From positions 129,799,917-129,863,916 of the forward strand of contig CP136066.1 in NCBI GenBank assembly GCA_032622095.1: DNA of 64,000 bases, in the 5' to 3' direction. Under the pieces are notes generated by a model. The model was given only the letters and a program-made list of their open reading frames with translations. It searched no databases and was not told the DNA's origin. Shown piece by piece: positions 47,118 through 58,608 of this stretch (the first letter of the stretch is position 1; every line of letters starts with the position of its first letter). The DNA is from Siphonodentalium dalli (lineage: Eukaryota > Mollusca > Scaphopoda > Gadilida > Siphonodentaliidae). The position numbers and the translations under genes are program-made.

Positions 47118-48140
47118 AGCATTCAGATGAATCCGTTCGTTGCATTGACATGATGTGTTTCCTGCGTTGAAGCGTTCACAGGGGTGATTACGTTGTGTTA
47201 TAATGCAGAGCTTCCAATAAATAATTGCAGCTGATAAATTTGATATAAATTGGAATAAATGTAACATTGCAAAATCAATCTATCTGTAATAAATTAATTC
47301 TACGATGTCAAACCTGCCAAATCCCAACAACTAACACTTTATTGAGTATAAGTACAAGTCGATTTTCTTTCGCTTCATAGACAATTGAGAAATATATGAC
47401 TCACATCATATATTAAGGCATGTGTTGGCTTACGTTGAATTGAAAATATCTCTTTTGTGCGCGTTAATGGATACAATGTAACAGACTAATCACAGTCGTC
47501 TGAAACTGTGTAACTGTCTGTAATCCAATTTCAATGCAACACACACACAACATACTTTTCTGAACACTACTTATAACTATTGCCGAGTTCCAGGTACACT
47601 ATTGTTGACGTCAGTACAATTAAGAAATTTCACAAAACAGTTTCCATACTAGTGAGACTTCCAATTGCAGTTTGAATGGGTAGTTGATTGACAATTAGAT
47701 GCATCTCTGTTCAAAACTTCTACTCCATTATATAAAGTTGGGTTCAGACAACTGCGTTACGTTGGTCCGTTGCGATGACGTGATCCATTGTCTGCATTAA
47801 ACCATTTGCATGGGTGAGTTGCGTACATTCCATAATATGAACAGAGCTACCTAGTTCAATATTGGAATAAATGCAATATTGCAAATCAATCTATTTGTTA
47901 TAACTGAATTCTATGTTATCGTCAAACCTGTAAAATCCCAGCAACTAAAACGTCCAAGACGCACACACATGATTACCATATAAGGTATGCATTATGGCTT
48001 GTACTGCATCTAAAATAGAATATCTCTGTTGTGTGCGTTAACAGATACAACGTAACAGATGTATTGAAGCCATCTAAACAACTTATTATCTGTATTCCAA
48101 TTTCAATTCAACGGATTCATCTGAACTGCGATTATCAAGA
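47118..48140. repeat. Diverged ~610-bp direct repeat with inverted ends
   Basis: About 47118-47545 (CATTGACATGATG..., GGAATAAATGTAACATTGCAAAATCAATCT, TCAAACCTGCCAAATCCCA, TTAATGGATACAATGTAACAGA) recurs diverged at 47745-48125 (GATGACGTGATCC..., GGAATAAATGCAATATTGCAAATCAATCT, TCAAACCTGTAAAATCCCA, TTAACAGATACAACGTAACAGA). Near the outer ends TTCAGATGAATCCGTT (about 47122) faces AACGGATTCATCTGAA (48111-48126). Possibly two abutting copies of one MITE family. Non-coding. Confidence 0.55.
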
Positions 48141-48435
48141 CTTAATTAATCACTTCTCAAATATCTCCATCACAATTTAGATAAGAAATTCCTTCCAGTC
48201 TAGTGACAATTACCTTGTATGTGTGAAATTGTAGAAAATGCCACAGATACTGTAAATACTTCAGAGGAGAGAACAAAATGAGACCATCTGGCATGTACAG
48301 GTAAAATATCATAACTTTTGAGGGTTTAACACACCTCTAGTCCTGTTGAAGTAAAATCACAGCCTCTAGTTTTTTGGGGGTTTAGCTGGTTTTTTCTCAT
48401 CCTGCTTCAATGGTTACCTTCAAATCACTCAGATA

Positions 48436-48504
48436 TCACATGTTTCTAACAATCTTCACGGCTCGCTTGTTAGCCTGATCAACCCTTGTGTTCAACTTTC
48501 CACC
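48436..48504 (-). CDS. SNAP-25-like SNARE, terminal exon (variant 1)
   Basis: Read on the minus strand, a pyrimidine-rich acceptor (CTCTTTTTGTTAAACAG) is followed by exactly 22 codons and TGA. The peptide ends NTRVDQANKRAVKIVRNM. It aligns without gaps with the C-terminus of SNAP-25 (NKTRIDEANQRATKMLGSG, known sequence): T, R, D, A, N, R, A and K coincide, and hydrophobic positions are kept. In the SNAP-25/23 family this is the end of the second SNARE helix, which zips with syntaxin and synaptobrevin during membrane fusion. The exon is phase 0 and 69 nt, identical in length and phase to 54011-54079. Upstream exons are not seen in the window and should lie at higher coordinates. Other Qbc SNAREs (SNAP-23-type) are equally possible. 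Confidence 0.7.
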   Translation of the reverse strand, partial: GGKLNTRVDQANKRAVKIVRNM

Positions 48505-49186
48505 CTGTTTAACAAAAAGAGAGATAAACTATAACTAACACAAACTAAAACACTAAACACAGAATGAAATTAAATCTTTAACAGAACTTAGGTTACTAAA
48601 GATCTCAAATACACATTTAATAAGGATATGCAGTTCAAAAGAATTTGTTTTCTTCATATTCACCATGTCTAAGAATAAAGTTAATACTATAAAGTATACT
48701 CATTATACAGTATATATACATCCTTAAAACCTGGTGCCTTAATCAATATGGAAAGCAATTTACACAGGTATATTGCATGTATACAGTTCATATATGAAAA
48801 TATTTATACTGTAGTGCTATAAATGAAATTTACTTCACATATTTGCTTATACATGTATAAAGTATTTTCACATATTGACTATCTGTATGTTTGAAGTTTT
48901 ATCAGTGGTACATATTTCATTCCAACTTAAAACAATAATGTTTTGGAATGCGCTAAATAATTCTATATCAGTGATTTTAAATTTATGGTATTGATGATGA
49001 GTGATATTGAAGTTCCTATTTGGATTTTACAACATAAACTTAATGCGTGTAGTTGAGGTTTTCAATGACCTAATCACTGACATATTGAGAGTGCTAATCT
49101 AAATGTGGTTACTGGATATCTACAAAATAAATGGAAATTAAATATATACTACAACACAAAACAAAGTGCACAGTTACAAAGTACAG
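48505..49186. other. Intron-like AT-rich DNA
   Basis: No open frame or repeat is recognised. It would be intron (or 3' flank of the alternative exon) of the minus-strand SNAP-25-like gene. Confidence 0.4.
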
Positions 49187-49366
49187 AATAGCACAGACTT
49201 GAACTGGGTGAGTGTTTGTGTGGAAGAAAACATAAGATATATGCTGGAGCAAACTGAAAAAGAAACAAATGAAAAATATAAACATAAACTGAAAGAGTTT
49301 TTTGATGAAAACAGATTTGAGAGGTTCCCGAATTTTAAGGCGTCGTTTTTAGATATCAAATTTTGA
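49187..49366 (+). other. Open frame, possible exon, unknown
   Basis: After AAAGTACAG (possible acceptor, ending 49186) a frame of 59 codons reads NSTDLNWVSVCVEENIR...EQTEKETNEKYKHKLKEFF, ends ASFLDIKF and stops with TGA. It is charged and helix-prone, but A-rich DNA can give such runs by chance. It lies antisense within the presumed SNAP-25-like gene. No family recognised. Confidence 0.2.
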
Positions 49367-50364
49367 TACAAGGAAAAATCATGAAAGAAAATATATTAAT
49401 ACAAACTGTCATAACACAATCTGTTATAATTTAATAAATTAGTTAATATGCATACATCCATCTGAAGCAAATGCAATTTTTACAGTAAACACCTAACGAC
49501 TAGGCCTCCATATAGCTTCCAATTATGATCTTTGTACTTCTGTTTTCTTCAGTCAACAACATAGAGAAATATAGAAATAGGGACATGGAGCTTGATATAC
49601 ATTGTAAGATTATGAATGAACAAATGATCAAATTCCTCATGGAATTATTCATGGTTGCTAATTGAATATATTTCATTAATCAGAATTGAATATATTTCAT
49701 TAATCAGCTCTATGTCTTCAGGGTTATGAAATTGGTCAAACTCAACTAATTGCTGTGATGAAATATCGAAAATATAACTCTATTACTTGTTACAACAAGA
49801 GGATGCTTGGGATCGGCAAGTCTGAGATAGATGCCATTGAAAATCAAGAGGGATGTGCAAATAAAGAGAATATCAAATTTAGATGCTGCAATTTGTAAAT
49901 GCGGTCATCCACATAATCATCATACATACTTCAGTATTACTTTAATCTCCACTACTTGGTATAACTGCAGCCATATTCTTAGTGAGAAAGACCAATTTCA
50001 CAACGTTATGGTACTTTACTGGAGCATGAAAATTCTGTTAAATACTGTTAACACATGGTGAACAAGTGATAAATTGTTATGAAACCTTTTATGAATACAA
50101 TTACCGTGAACCATTATATCATACAATCCCATTGAAGTTTGTGATCCTAGTTGAGATAGTTTATCAATTTTGATGATAGCAATTATTTAGAAAAACTTTA
50201 TGTCTTTATATTGAGTACAGTCACAGAGTTCTTGAATAAAATAAAAAGCTCCGGAAAAATGCAATATATCACATGAAACATGTTACTGTAAGGTTTGCAA
50301 TAATACACAAAATACAGGAATCGAGTATGCATCAATCACTGAAGTCCAATTCAATTAGCCACAG
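49367..50364. other. No gene recognised
   Basis: AT-rich. A small direct repeat (TTGAATATATTTCATTAATCAG, twice at about 49662-49706) is visible. The 76-codon frame at 49831-50061 has no supporting feature. Confidence 0.35.
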
Positions 50365-50646
50365 ATCAGAAATGAACAGTCACCTGCTCCACAAGATAAA
50401 AAAAATTGCCACAAATTCTTGGCCGAAAATCTTAAAAGAATCAGTGATCCAGAATTTCAAAAACACAGATTTGCTTTAGCGGCATATTTAACATTAAGTT
50501 TGATATATGGAATATGTTGGCATATAATAACAGACGAACATAAAACCAAAATTGAAAGTAATTATTCCAACATGGAAATATGTCTTGCAAAGACAACAGA
50601 TTACATACTGTATTTTGTGCAGCATATACTCAATATTTTATATTGA
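50365..50646 (+). other. Open frame of 93 codons, possible exon or element remnant
   Basis: It follows ATTAGCCACAG (possible acceptor) and reads IRNEQSPAPQDKKNCHKFL, AENLKRISDPEFQKHRFAL, a hydrophobic stretch AAYLTLSLIYGICWHIIT, then KTKIESNYSNMEICLAKTT and a second hydrophobic end before TGA. The block CHKFLAENLKRISDPEFQK is weakly reminiscent of BESS-type short helices that end MADF-family and some transposon-derived proteins. That is a resemblance only. No start codon or neighbour exon is evident. Confidence 0.2.
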
Positions 50647-50974
50647 GCATACTGGGAATACACTCTGGAAGAATTTACTGTCAACAGATAAACAGAAGGA
50701 ATATAGACAGATGATTCAAAGATCCCAACTAGGCGTATATCTCCATGTATGTAGACATGGAAGGTTGATGTACCAAGTAATTCATGAAAGACACAATTCA
50801 ATTATTCATTGAAGGTATTTCTGAAACCTGATGCCAAACAATTTGGAGAGTTATGGTTCTTTACTCTGAAGGTTCTTTATTCTGAAAGTATCAAGAGGGA
50901 AGTACTGCTATTTGTGTCATTGTCTATAACTGAACTCTATTTAGCTTGCACTTATGTGCCCTTTGATGACAGGT

Positions 50975-52816
50975 TTTGATTGTCAATGACACTGCAGCTC
51001 AACATGGAAAGGGAATGTCATACATTACAGTTAATGGAGCAATAAGGAATGTGGCAAGTTTAAATGTTTAAGTAATGAAAGTGTCAATGACACTGTAGCT
51101 CAACTTAGGTAGGGGAATAATTTAATGGTTGACAGTAAATGGAGGAATAGGAAAGGTGCTAATTGAAATGTCTAACCTGCGCCAAAGGATTTAGTGATGC
51201 AAAGAGTAAAATACAAGATGGCTGCTGGTGGCCATTTTTTTTGGCCAATTGACCCCAAAAGGACGTGTTCCCATCTACGTATAATTGTTAACATCCATGA
51301 CAAATTTTATGAAGATCTGACCAAAGCTACGACCTACAAATTTCATGATGATCAGACGAACAGTACGACCTGTAGACCGCGCCAATGGATTGAATTTTGA
51401 AATCCAAGATGGCCGCTGGCAGCCATGTTTTTTGGCCGAATGACCCCACAATGATTCGTTCCCATCTACATGTCAATGTCAACATTCATGACAAATTTCA
51501 TAAAGATTAGACCAAAGGTACAACCTGTAGCCCGTGCCAAAGGATTTAGACATGCAAAGAGTAAAATCCAAGATGGCTGCTGGCGGCCATGTTTTTTGGC
51601 CGAACGACTCCAAAATCACTCGTTCCCATCTACATGTCATTGTTATAATTCATGACAAATTTCATGACCATCTGACCAAAGCTACGACCTGTAGCCCGCA
51701 CCAAAGGATTTAGTCATACAAAGAGTAAAATCCAAGATGGCTGCTGGCGGCCATGTTTTTTGACCGAATGACCCCAAAACGACTCGATCCCATCTACATG
51801 TCATTGTTATAATTCATGACAAATTTCATCACCATCTGACCAAAGCTACGACCTGTAGCCCGCACCAAAGGATTTAGTCATACAAAGAGTAAAATCCAAG
51901 ATGGCTGCTGGCGGCCATGTTTTTTGACCGAATGACCCCAAAACGACTCGATCCCATCTACATGTCATTGTTATCATTCATGACAAATTTCATGATGATC
52001 AGACGAACAGTACGACCTGTAGCCCGCGCCCATGTTTTTTGGCCGAATGACCCCACAATGATTCGTTCCCATCTACATGTCAATGTCAACGTTCATGACA
52101 AATTTTATAAAGATTAGACCAAAGGCAACCTATAGCCCGCGCCAAAGGATTTAGTCATGCAAAGAGTAAAATCCAAGATGGCTGCTGGCGGCCATGATTT
52201 TTGGTCGAATGACTCCAAAACCACTCGTTCCCATCTACATGTCAGTGTTAACATCCATGACAAATTTGATAAACTTCCGACCAACACAACGACCTGTAGC
52301 CCGCGCCAAAGGATTTAGTCATGCAAAGAGTAAAATCCAAGATGGCTGCTGGCGGCCATGTTTTTTGGCCGAACGACACCAAAATCACTCGTTCCCATCT
52401 ACATGTCATTATTAACATCAATGACAAATTTCATGATGATCAGGCGAACAGTACGATCTGTAGCCCGCGCCAATGGATTGAATCTTGAAATCCAAGATGG
52501 CTGCCAGCGGCCATGTTTTTTGGCCGAATGACCCCAAAATGACTCGTTCCCATCTACATGTCAATGTCAACATTCATGACAAATTTCATAAAGATCAGAC
52601 CAAAGGTACGACCTGTAGCCCGGGCCAAAGGATTTAGTCATGCAAAGAGTAAAATCCAAGATGGCTGCTGGCGGCCAAGTTTGTCGGCCGAACGACCCCA
52701 AAATCACTCGTTCCCATCTACATGTCATTGTTAACATCCGTGACAAATTTCATGATGTTCCGATCGAAGCTACGACCTGTAGCCCGCGCCAAAGGATTTA
52801 GTCATGCAAAGAGTAA
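50975..52816. mobile_element. Pearl-like element with duplicated left end, right end missing (element 4)
   Basis: Two left-end sequences stand in tandem: a diverged one at 50975-51070 (TTGTCAATGACACTGCAGCTC) and a typical one from 51074 (AATGAAAGTGTCAATGACAC). About ten satellite units follow with the GC-richer wording CCCGCGCCAAAGGATTTAGT. The array breaks off at AAATCCAC (52816) without the CCATGGCAATAGCTCAAAC right end. It lies between the two SNAP-25-like terminal exons. Confidence 0.75.
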
Positions 52817-53140
52817 AATCCACTGAGTAAAAATGTAGGAATAAAAGCTCGGACAAAATAATGCATGTTGTGAATCGGCACTTTTCCTATATCAAATCAG
52901 GGAGCCAATGTCCAAAAAAACAGGGAAATTGTGGATTTAGCACTGTCAAATTCAACTATAATAGTTAAATATAACTATAAGAGTTTGAATTCAGGATGTG
53001 GCTGAACAGATAAAGGGCATTTATACTTTTGTTGTCCAGCAGCTGAATACATAATAATTAGACTTACATATATATATTACTCACGTTAATAATAGACTTG
53101 GATATATATATATTACTCATATAATAATAGACTTTGAAAT

Positions 53141-53174
<34 letters not shown>

Positions 53175-54010
53175 AAAAAGCTTATTAATCTTTGGATACT
53201 CTTTTGAGATGAATCAGTTAAAAACTGTTGTTTGTAGGCATGTCAAACAATATAGTCATGCAGAGAGGAGTGGTTCATGACATTGTGACAATTGGTGTTT
53301 ATTATAAATATTAATAATTTTTTATTAAATGGTTAGAGGAAAATTTACTTAAATTTGGTGTTAAATGCCAGATGAGCGATTTATAAATGACAGAATTACA
53401 TGCAACGTTGGTTATTACTGACAGCTAGGAGTCCCTATGGGCACTTTCGAACCAACCTTCAGAATAAAGAAACCTCTTGGCATTTTTGGAGAAAAAAAAA
53501 GAACCTTCAGAATAAAGAACCATTGGGACAAAGAACCTTCAAAATAAAGAACCTCCGGAATATAGAACTTTCAAAATAAAGACATGACCCCAATTTGGAG
53601 TAATTACCCTCAACAATTTGTGCATCCATGGTCTGATTGGTCTTGGTCTCAAATGAAGCAGGATGTATCAATAAAATGAATAAGAGTGATGGCACTGATA
53701 CCCTAAAAAATATTCGTTCACTGATTTTTGGAACTTACTTAAAAAGAAATTGCTGTGACAATGTTCATGAATCAAAAAGTGGCTAAATGTTAAGATATTC
53801 TGTTTGCACTAAAATAAATGTATCTCTGGGCCATTTTTGTGGAAGATCTGACAATAGTTATCTGGAAATATCAGCTCTGATGTAGAGTAAAAATCCCTGG
53901 TAGGAGAATGTTTATCAACAGGAATGTACAAGTGCAATGATGGAATGTGGATGATTAAAGTGAGTCACTATATGGTGAACCGTCATAGTACCGGTATATA
54001 CATAGCAAGT
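52817..54010. repeat. AT microsatellites and a short degenerate tandem, no gene
   Basis: (AT)n tracts occupy about 53068-53175. At 53450-53590 the phrase AGAACCTTCAGAATAAAGAACC is repeated in degenerate form; a similar phrase in inverse orientation (GGTTCTTTACTCTGAAGGTT) occurs at 50862. The minus strand here would be 3' UTR or intron of the exon at 54011-54079. Confidence 0.5.
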
Positions 54011-54079
54011 CTAAGCAGATTTTAGAACTTTGTTTGCTTTCTTGTTAGCTTCTTGGATTCGCACATCATTTGATAAACT
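54011..54079 (-). CDS. SNAP-25-like SNARE, terminal exon (variant 2)
   Basis: On the minus strand a good acceptor (TTTTTGTCTTATTTGCAG) is followed by 22 codons and TAG. The peptide ends NDVRIQEANKKANKVLKSA. Against the SNAP-25 end (NKTRIDEANQRATKMLGSG) N, R, I, E, A, N, A, K, L and S coincide, without gaps. Against the exon at 48436-48504 it has the same 69-nt length, phase 0 and heptad register but differs at most surface positions and in the last four residues. Both exons carry their own stop, so a transcript could use only one: the arrangement predicts alternative 3' ends for one SNARE. Being nearer the presumed upstream exons, this would be the proximal choice. Confidence 0.7.
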   Translation of the reverse strand, partial: SLSNDVRIQEANKKANKVLKSA

Positions 54080-54378
54080 CTGCAAATAAGACAAAAATTC
54101 ATTATGAGTAAACTTTTTAGGATTATCAATCAAATGAAGAAAATTGAAGTACCGATTCTTCAATCACTCAATTTGTGGCTGTGAAAGATGACCAACTATA
54201 AGAAATTAGCAGCAGTATGACTCTTGGCAGAATAGTTTCCTCATGGCATATTTGTCATATTATCAGAGGTCACACTGATTGTAATGAAATATGTTAACAA
54301 GAATTACTTTATAGACAGAAAAGGACTTTCAAAGACGAAGTGATTATTACATCGTCAGGCGTACTGAGGCACAGACTA
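54080..54378. other. Intron-like sequence
   Basis: No repeat or open frame is recognised between the terminal exon and the hairpin MITE. Confidence 0.4.
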
Positions 54379-54574
54379 CAGTAATGCCCTAAATAATCAA
54401 CTCCTTAACCACAGCAGTATTATGGGTAATTTCTCAGGGTTTAGTCGGAAATATGGATTGTTGCCATTCACTAGAAAGCTCTCACTGACAAGAAGCCATA
54501 TTTCCGACTAAATCCTGAAAAATTACCCATAATTCTGCTGTGGTCAAGGAGTCGATTATTAAGGGGCATTACTG
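54379..54574. mobile_element. Hairpin MITE with CAGTAATGCC ends
   Basis: TA-flanked CAGTAATGCCCTAAATAATC...AACCACAGCAGTATTATGGGT pairs with ACCCATAATTCTGCTGTGG...GATTATTAAGGGGCATTACTG. The inner part CGGAAATATGGATTGTTGCC...AAGCCATATTTCCG is palindromic, as in the copy at 44952. 196 bp, non-coding. Confidence 0.8.
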
Positions 54575-54842
54575 TACATCAAAAAGTCATATGCAAATAT
54601 TCCTACATAAATACATGAAGTAAGGATAGTGCAATCATTTGGTGATTGTGGCATCTTAAACTTCAATCATAAAGACAACCATACTTGAATAGAGCAATCT
54701 ACATATGAATAAAGTTAATAAAGATACTGCCCATGTACACGGAATGTAATACAATTGTGGTGATTTGACTTGATATCACATCATAGCTGATAATGAATCC
54801 ATTAAGCCTGACTCATTTGAATTAAAACCTGACACATTTTAA

Positions 54843-55079
54843 TCCTTCTGTGACTGGAGCTTCCTGAAATTTTGCAAAAACCCTGTGCCAATGCATTCTC
54901 TTATATATGTGAGTCTCCAATAGGGAGCCTTTATACATATATAAGAGAGTGCATTGTCGTAACAATATTTACCTTGACATTGTAAGCCAGTGCATTCTCT
55001 TATATATGCAAGGCTCCCTATGGGAGACTCACATATAATAGAGAATGTACTGGCACATGCAGCTCCCATCATGAAAGGG
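54843..55079. mobile_element. piggyBac-like MITE with TTAA target
   Basis: TTAA at 54839-54842 and 55080-55083 flanks TCCTTCTGTGACTGGAGC and GCTCCCATCATGAAAGGG, an imperfect ~20-bp inverted repeat. Internally GCATTCTCTTATATATG...AGGCTCCC and its complement occur twice. A related piece lies at 58609-58687. Confidence 0.65.
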
Positions 55080-55163
55080 TTAATATTAATTAATAACCTG
55101 AACTAAAACTTATAGAAGACAGCATGTATTCAGATTCTGTTCACATGATAATCTTTCTCTCAA

Positions 55164-55246
55164 ATGAAAGTGTCAATGACACTGTAGCTCAACTTAGGTA
55201 AGTGAATAATTTAATGGTTGACAGTAAATGGAGGAATAGGAAAGGA
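55164..55246. mobile_element. Solitary left end of a pearl-like element (element 5)
   Basis: AATGAAAGTGTCAATGACAC, AGCTCAACTTAGGTAAG and GGTTGACAGTAAATGGAGGA match the left ends at 51074 and 62441. The sequence then runs into T-rich DNA with no satellite units. Confidence 0.75.
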
Positions 55247-55279
55247 TTTTTTTTAATAATTTTTATTTCTTTTTGTTAC

Positions 55280-56800
55280 AATTTGTCATAATCTATACTA
55301 TATATTTTGAGACTTCCGTGTGTGTGTACTTCATAGAATCCAAAACGCGTGTACATATTGAGCTCAAACTTTCTATGTAAGTGTCAAATCCCACCGACAC
55401 GACCGTGGTCGCGGTTTATAGAAGCTCAGAGCACCCGTTCTCCAATCTCAAATCACCGCAAAGGCACGGCGTGGGTTAATCAAGTGATTATTTAATGAGC
55501 GTTTGTTTTTTATGCATCTCTATAAAGAGCGTCTGTTTCCCATTCAACGTTATTAGCATCTGCATAGTTATATGGGAACATTGAGTGCTTGCCTATGCGG
55601 GGAGATTTATTGGAGCTCTTACAACATCATTGTTATAGTATGTATGACACTTAGGTCAGGGCTTAGGGGGGGGGGGGGTAGTTATAGGCATAATGCTTCT
55701 CACAAATCCCGGTTACAAACCAACACTCACAATTTCGTATTTACGCAAACGTTATCGCTCGAAATTTATTCCCTGCGAGCACGGATGGCGCGCTTTGTTT
55801 TTACAGTATATACCTTCGGTATATACCGAAATCATCCCAGATAATCACGAATATAGCATCAGATTTCTCCCCAGATATACCGTTATAAAGCTACTGGAAT
55901 CTGCGACGTATTAATTCAAATGCTTTCGATCAAACAATATTATCTGTCGCACTCATATTTCGTCATCTGTACGAATCCACTGCAATCGACCTATTTTTAG
56001 AACGCAGCACATGTCGCGTTGCCGTTGGTGATGGGGTACACGGCGGGATTAATTTAAATATGTCATGTTGGTAACAATATCTAGCCGAGAATTCCTCAGA
56101 CATACAGACGAATGCGACCAGCAAATTTCAAAATTGGTCACTTGACCTCCCCATGAATATCTTCTGGGAAATGCCAGGGAACGTGTGCCCATTATCGGGC
56201 CATTGTGTGTGTCGCGGTCGCGAGGTAAATACACGTGGTTGTGAATTACGTCACGCCACGTGGGTCCAGGCGGAAGTTAACATGACCCTTCCAATGCCGG
56301 AGTTATAGCGAGCCCGTGTCAATTAGAATAAAAAACATAATTTGAGACTATGTGTGTGTATATATGTGGGTACTTCATAGAATCGAAAACGCGTGTAGGA
56401 ACGGGCATCCCCACGGCAATGTCGGCTTATAAGAGATCTTTACTACACATGCGATTGAGCTCAAACTTGCTACCTACGGGAAGTGTCATATTCCAGGGAA
56501 TGCCGATTGAGCTCAAACTTGCTACCTACGGGAAGTGTCATATATATGTGTGTGTCCTTTATAGACTCGAACCGATTGAGCTCAAACTTGCTAAATACGG
56601 GAAGTGTCATGGACAGGTTCATTGAAAAACCAAAAAAAATCGGGTAAAATTGAAAAACAAAATTAAAAAGGCACAATTAACTCCTTGAAAAAACCAAAAA
56701 AAAATCGGGTAAAATTGAAAAACCAAAAATTAAATTAAAAAATTAAAAAGGCACAATTAACTCATTGAAAAACAAAATAATTAACTCATTGAAAAACCAA
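55280..56800. repeat. Helitron-like or composite repeat region with direct repeats
   Basis: TTTGAGACTTCCGTGTGTGT...ACTTCATAGAATCCAAAACGCGTG (55308-55355) is echoed at 56341-56396. TTGAGCTCAAACTTGCTA is repeated at about 56455, 56509 and 56576, followed each time by a variant of CTACGGGAAGTGTCAT. A/T-rich units with AATCGGGTAAAATTGAAAAA recur at 56630-56730. A run of 13 G lies at 55666-55678. GC content is higher around 55950-56300 (TGACGTCACGCC-like text near 56249). No protein frame is recognised. Starts of the TCTATACTATATATTTTGAG kind are seen in some Helitrons, but no 3' hairpin end was identified. Confidence 0.4.
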
Positions 56801-57000
56801 AAATTTAATTAAAATTGTCATGTTTCTGACTATTGCCGAAATTTGCTGCAAATGCAGCACAAGTGTCTCGGAACCTGTTGCAATTGCTTTTTCGAACAAA
56901 GCCATGGGACGAATGCCGCCAGTGGCGGGCTAACCTGCTAGTGTAATATATAATGGATATAACAAAAACAATGGCGTCACAGTGCACAGTTGCTCTTATC

Positions 57001-57525
57001 CTGGCCATGTTTTTTGGCCGAACGACCCCAAAATGACTCGTTTCCCATCTACATGTCATTGTTAACACCCATGACAAATTTCATGAACATCCAACCAAAG
57101 CTACGACCTGTAGCCCGTGCCAAAGGATTTAGTTATGCAAAGAGTAAAATCCAAGATGGCTGCTGGCGGCCATGTTTTTTGGCAGAACGATACCAAAATG
57201 ACTTGTTCCCATCTACATGCCAATATTAACATCCATGACAAATTTCATGATGACCAAAGAACAGAACGACCTGTAGACCGCGCCAATGGATTTAATTTTG
57301 AAATCCAAGATGGCTGCCAGCGACCATGTTTTTTGGCCGAATGACCCCAAAATGACTCGTTCCCATCTACATGTCAATGTCAACATTCATGACAAATTTC
57401 ATAAAGATCAGACCAAAGGTACGACCTGCAGCCCGCGCCAAAGGAAATTGTTGACGGACACACAGACACGGACGACGGACGCCAACCCATGGCAATAGCT
57501 CAAACTTACAAAGTAAGTTGATCTA
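57001..57525. mobile_element. Pearl-like element, right part (element 6)
   Basis: It starts abruptly within a unit (GGCCATGTTTTTTGGCCGAA) and contains about three A/B units. It finishes with a full right end: GTTGACGGACACACAGACAC, ACGGACGACGGACGCC, CCATGGCAATAGCTCAAAC and TACAAAGTAAGTTGATCTAA. The left end is missing. Confidence 0.75.
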
Positions 57526-58608
57526 ATAAAGGTACATCCAGAGACATTTGCAATATTAAAAAGGTTTGTGAATTAACAATCCTGTATTTTAACAAAACAC
57601 ACCAGAATAAGACACATATGTAAATATGTGGAGATTTTACAATAGTCCTATCTAAAACCTAGAAAATAATTTGCCATCATATACAGGTGTAAAAATATAT
57701 CCCTGATTATTCTGCAGTGAAGTCTGTTTTACCATCATTTTATAAAAATGATTAGAAAGTATAAGATATTGAGGAGAACATATAGTAGGAAATGACAACA
57801 TTCTGACAACACACTGGGAATAAGTGCATATAGATGAAACAAAAAATCTCTACATGAATTGATCTAATTCAATCTGCCCAAATAAATTGCATATTTGAAT
57901 CTAAGTCGCCAATCATTTCCAATATTTAAGCAATAATTTCTAATATTTTTATCATTTTTGGGATTGAAAATAACCTCAGTGGCGCCCATTTTGTCTACTG
58001 CAAAAGCACTTTGTAAATATTTTTAATATTGAAAAGGAGTGGCGATCCGTCTATAAATGTAGAAGATTTTAACAAATTGTGGGTTTTTTTTATCAGTAAA
58101 TTCTGTATTTGGAATCAAGTGTGTTTTTCCCAGTAATAAAGTCTGTCACCCCCCCCCCCCCCTTTTCGAACAGTTTTAAACAAAAAGTGTGCACCTGATT
58201 ACTTGAGTGATTGGCATTGGAATTTTTGGAATCATATTAGGTATTTGAATATGGGTGTCCGACGACAATTAAATTTTGTTATCTCCTTTGTGAAGCATTA
58301 TGTATAGCAATGCATTTGTTAAAATTGGCATCGCTGTTAATTTTCTTTTTTATATTTTCATTTGCTTCTTTACAACATGGCCCTGTAGTGGTACTCATTA
58401 ATTCTATAATTTTATTCTAAAATATTTATTTAAGTAGGGACAAGCCTATGATTAATCTGAAGAGTTAATTCTCCATATAAAAGAATTACCAGTAGGAGGC
58501 AGTGAACAGAGGTTATAGATGCTGAAATTAAATCCCATCAGCATTTCATTACTGGATGTGCGATATTAGAATGAAAGATTCTCTTGCAATCAACCAACAC
58601 AACTTTAA
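57526..58608. other. No gene recognised; contains a C14 run
   Basis: AT-rich with a run of 14 C at 58149-58162. No open frame of note and no repeat partner is recognised. Confidence 0.4.
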
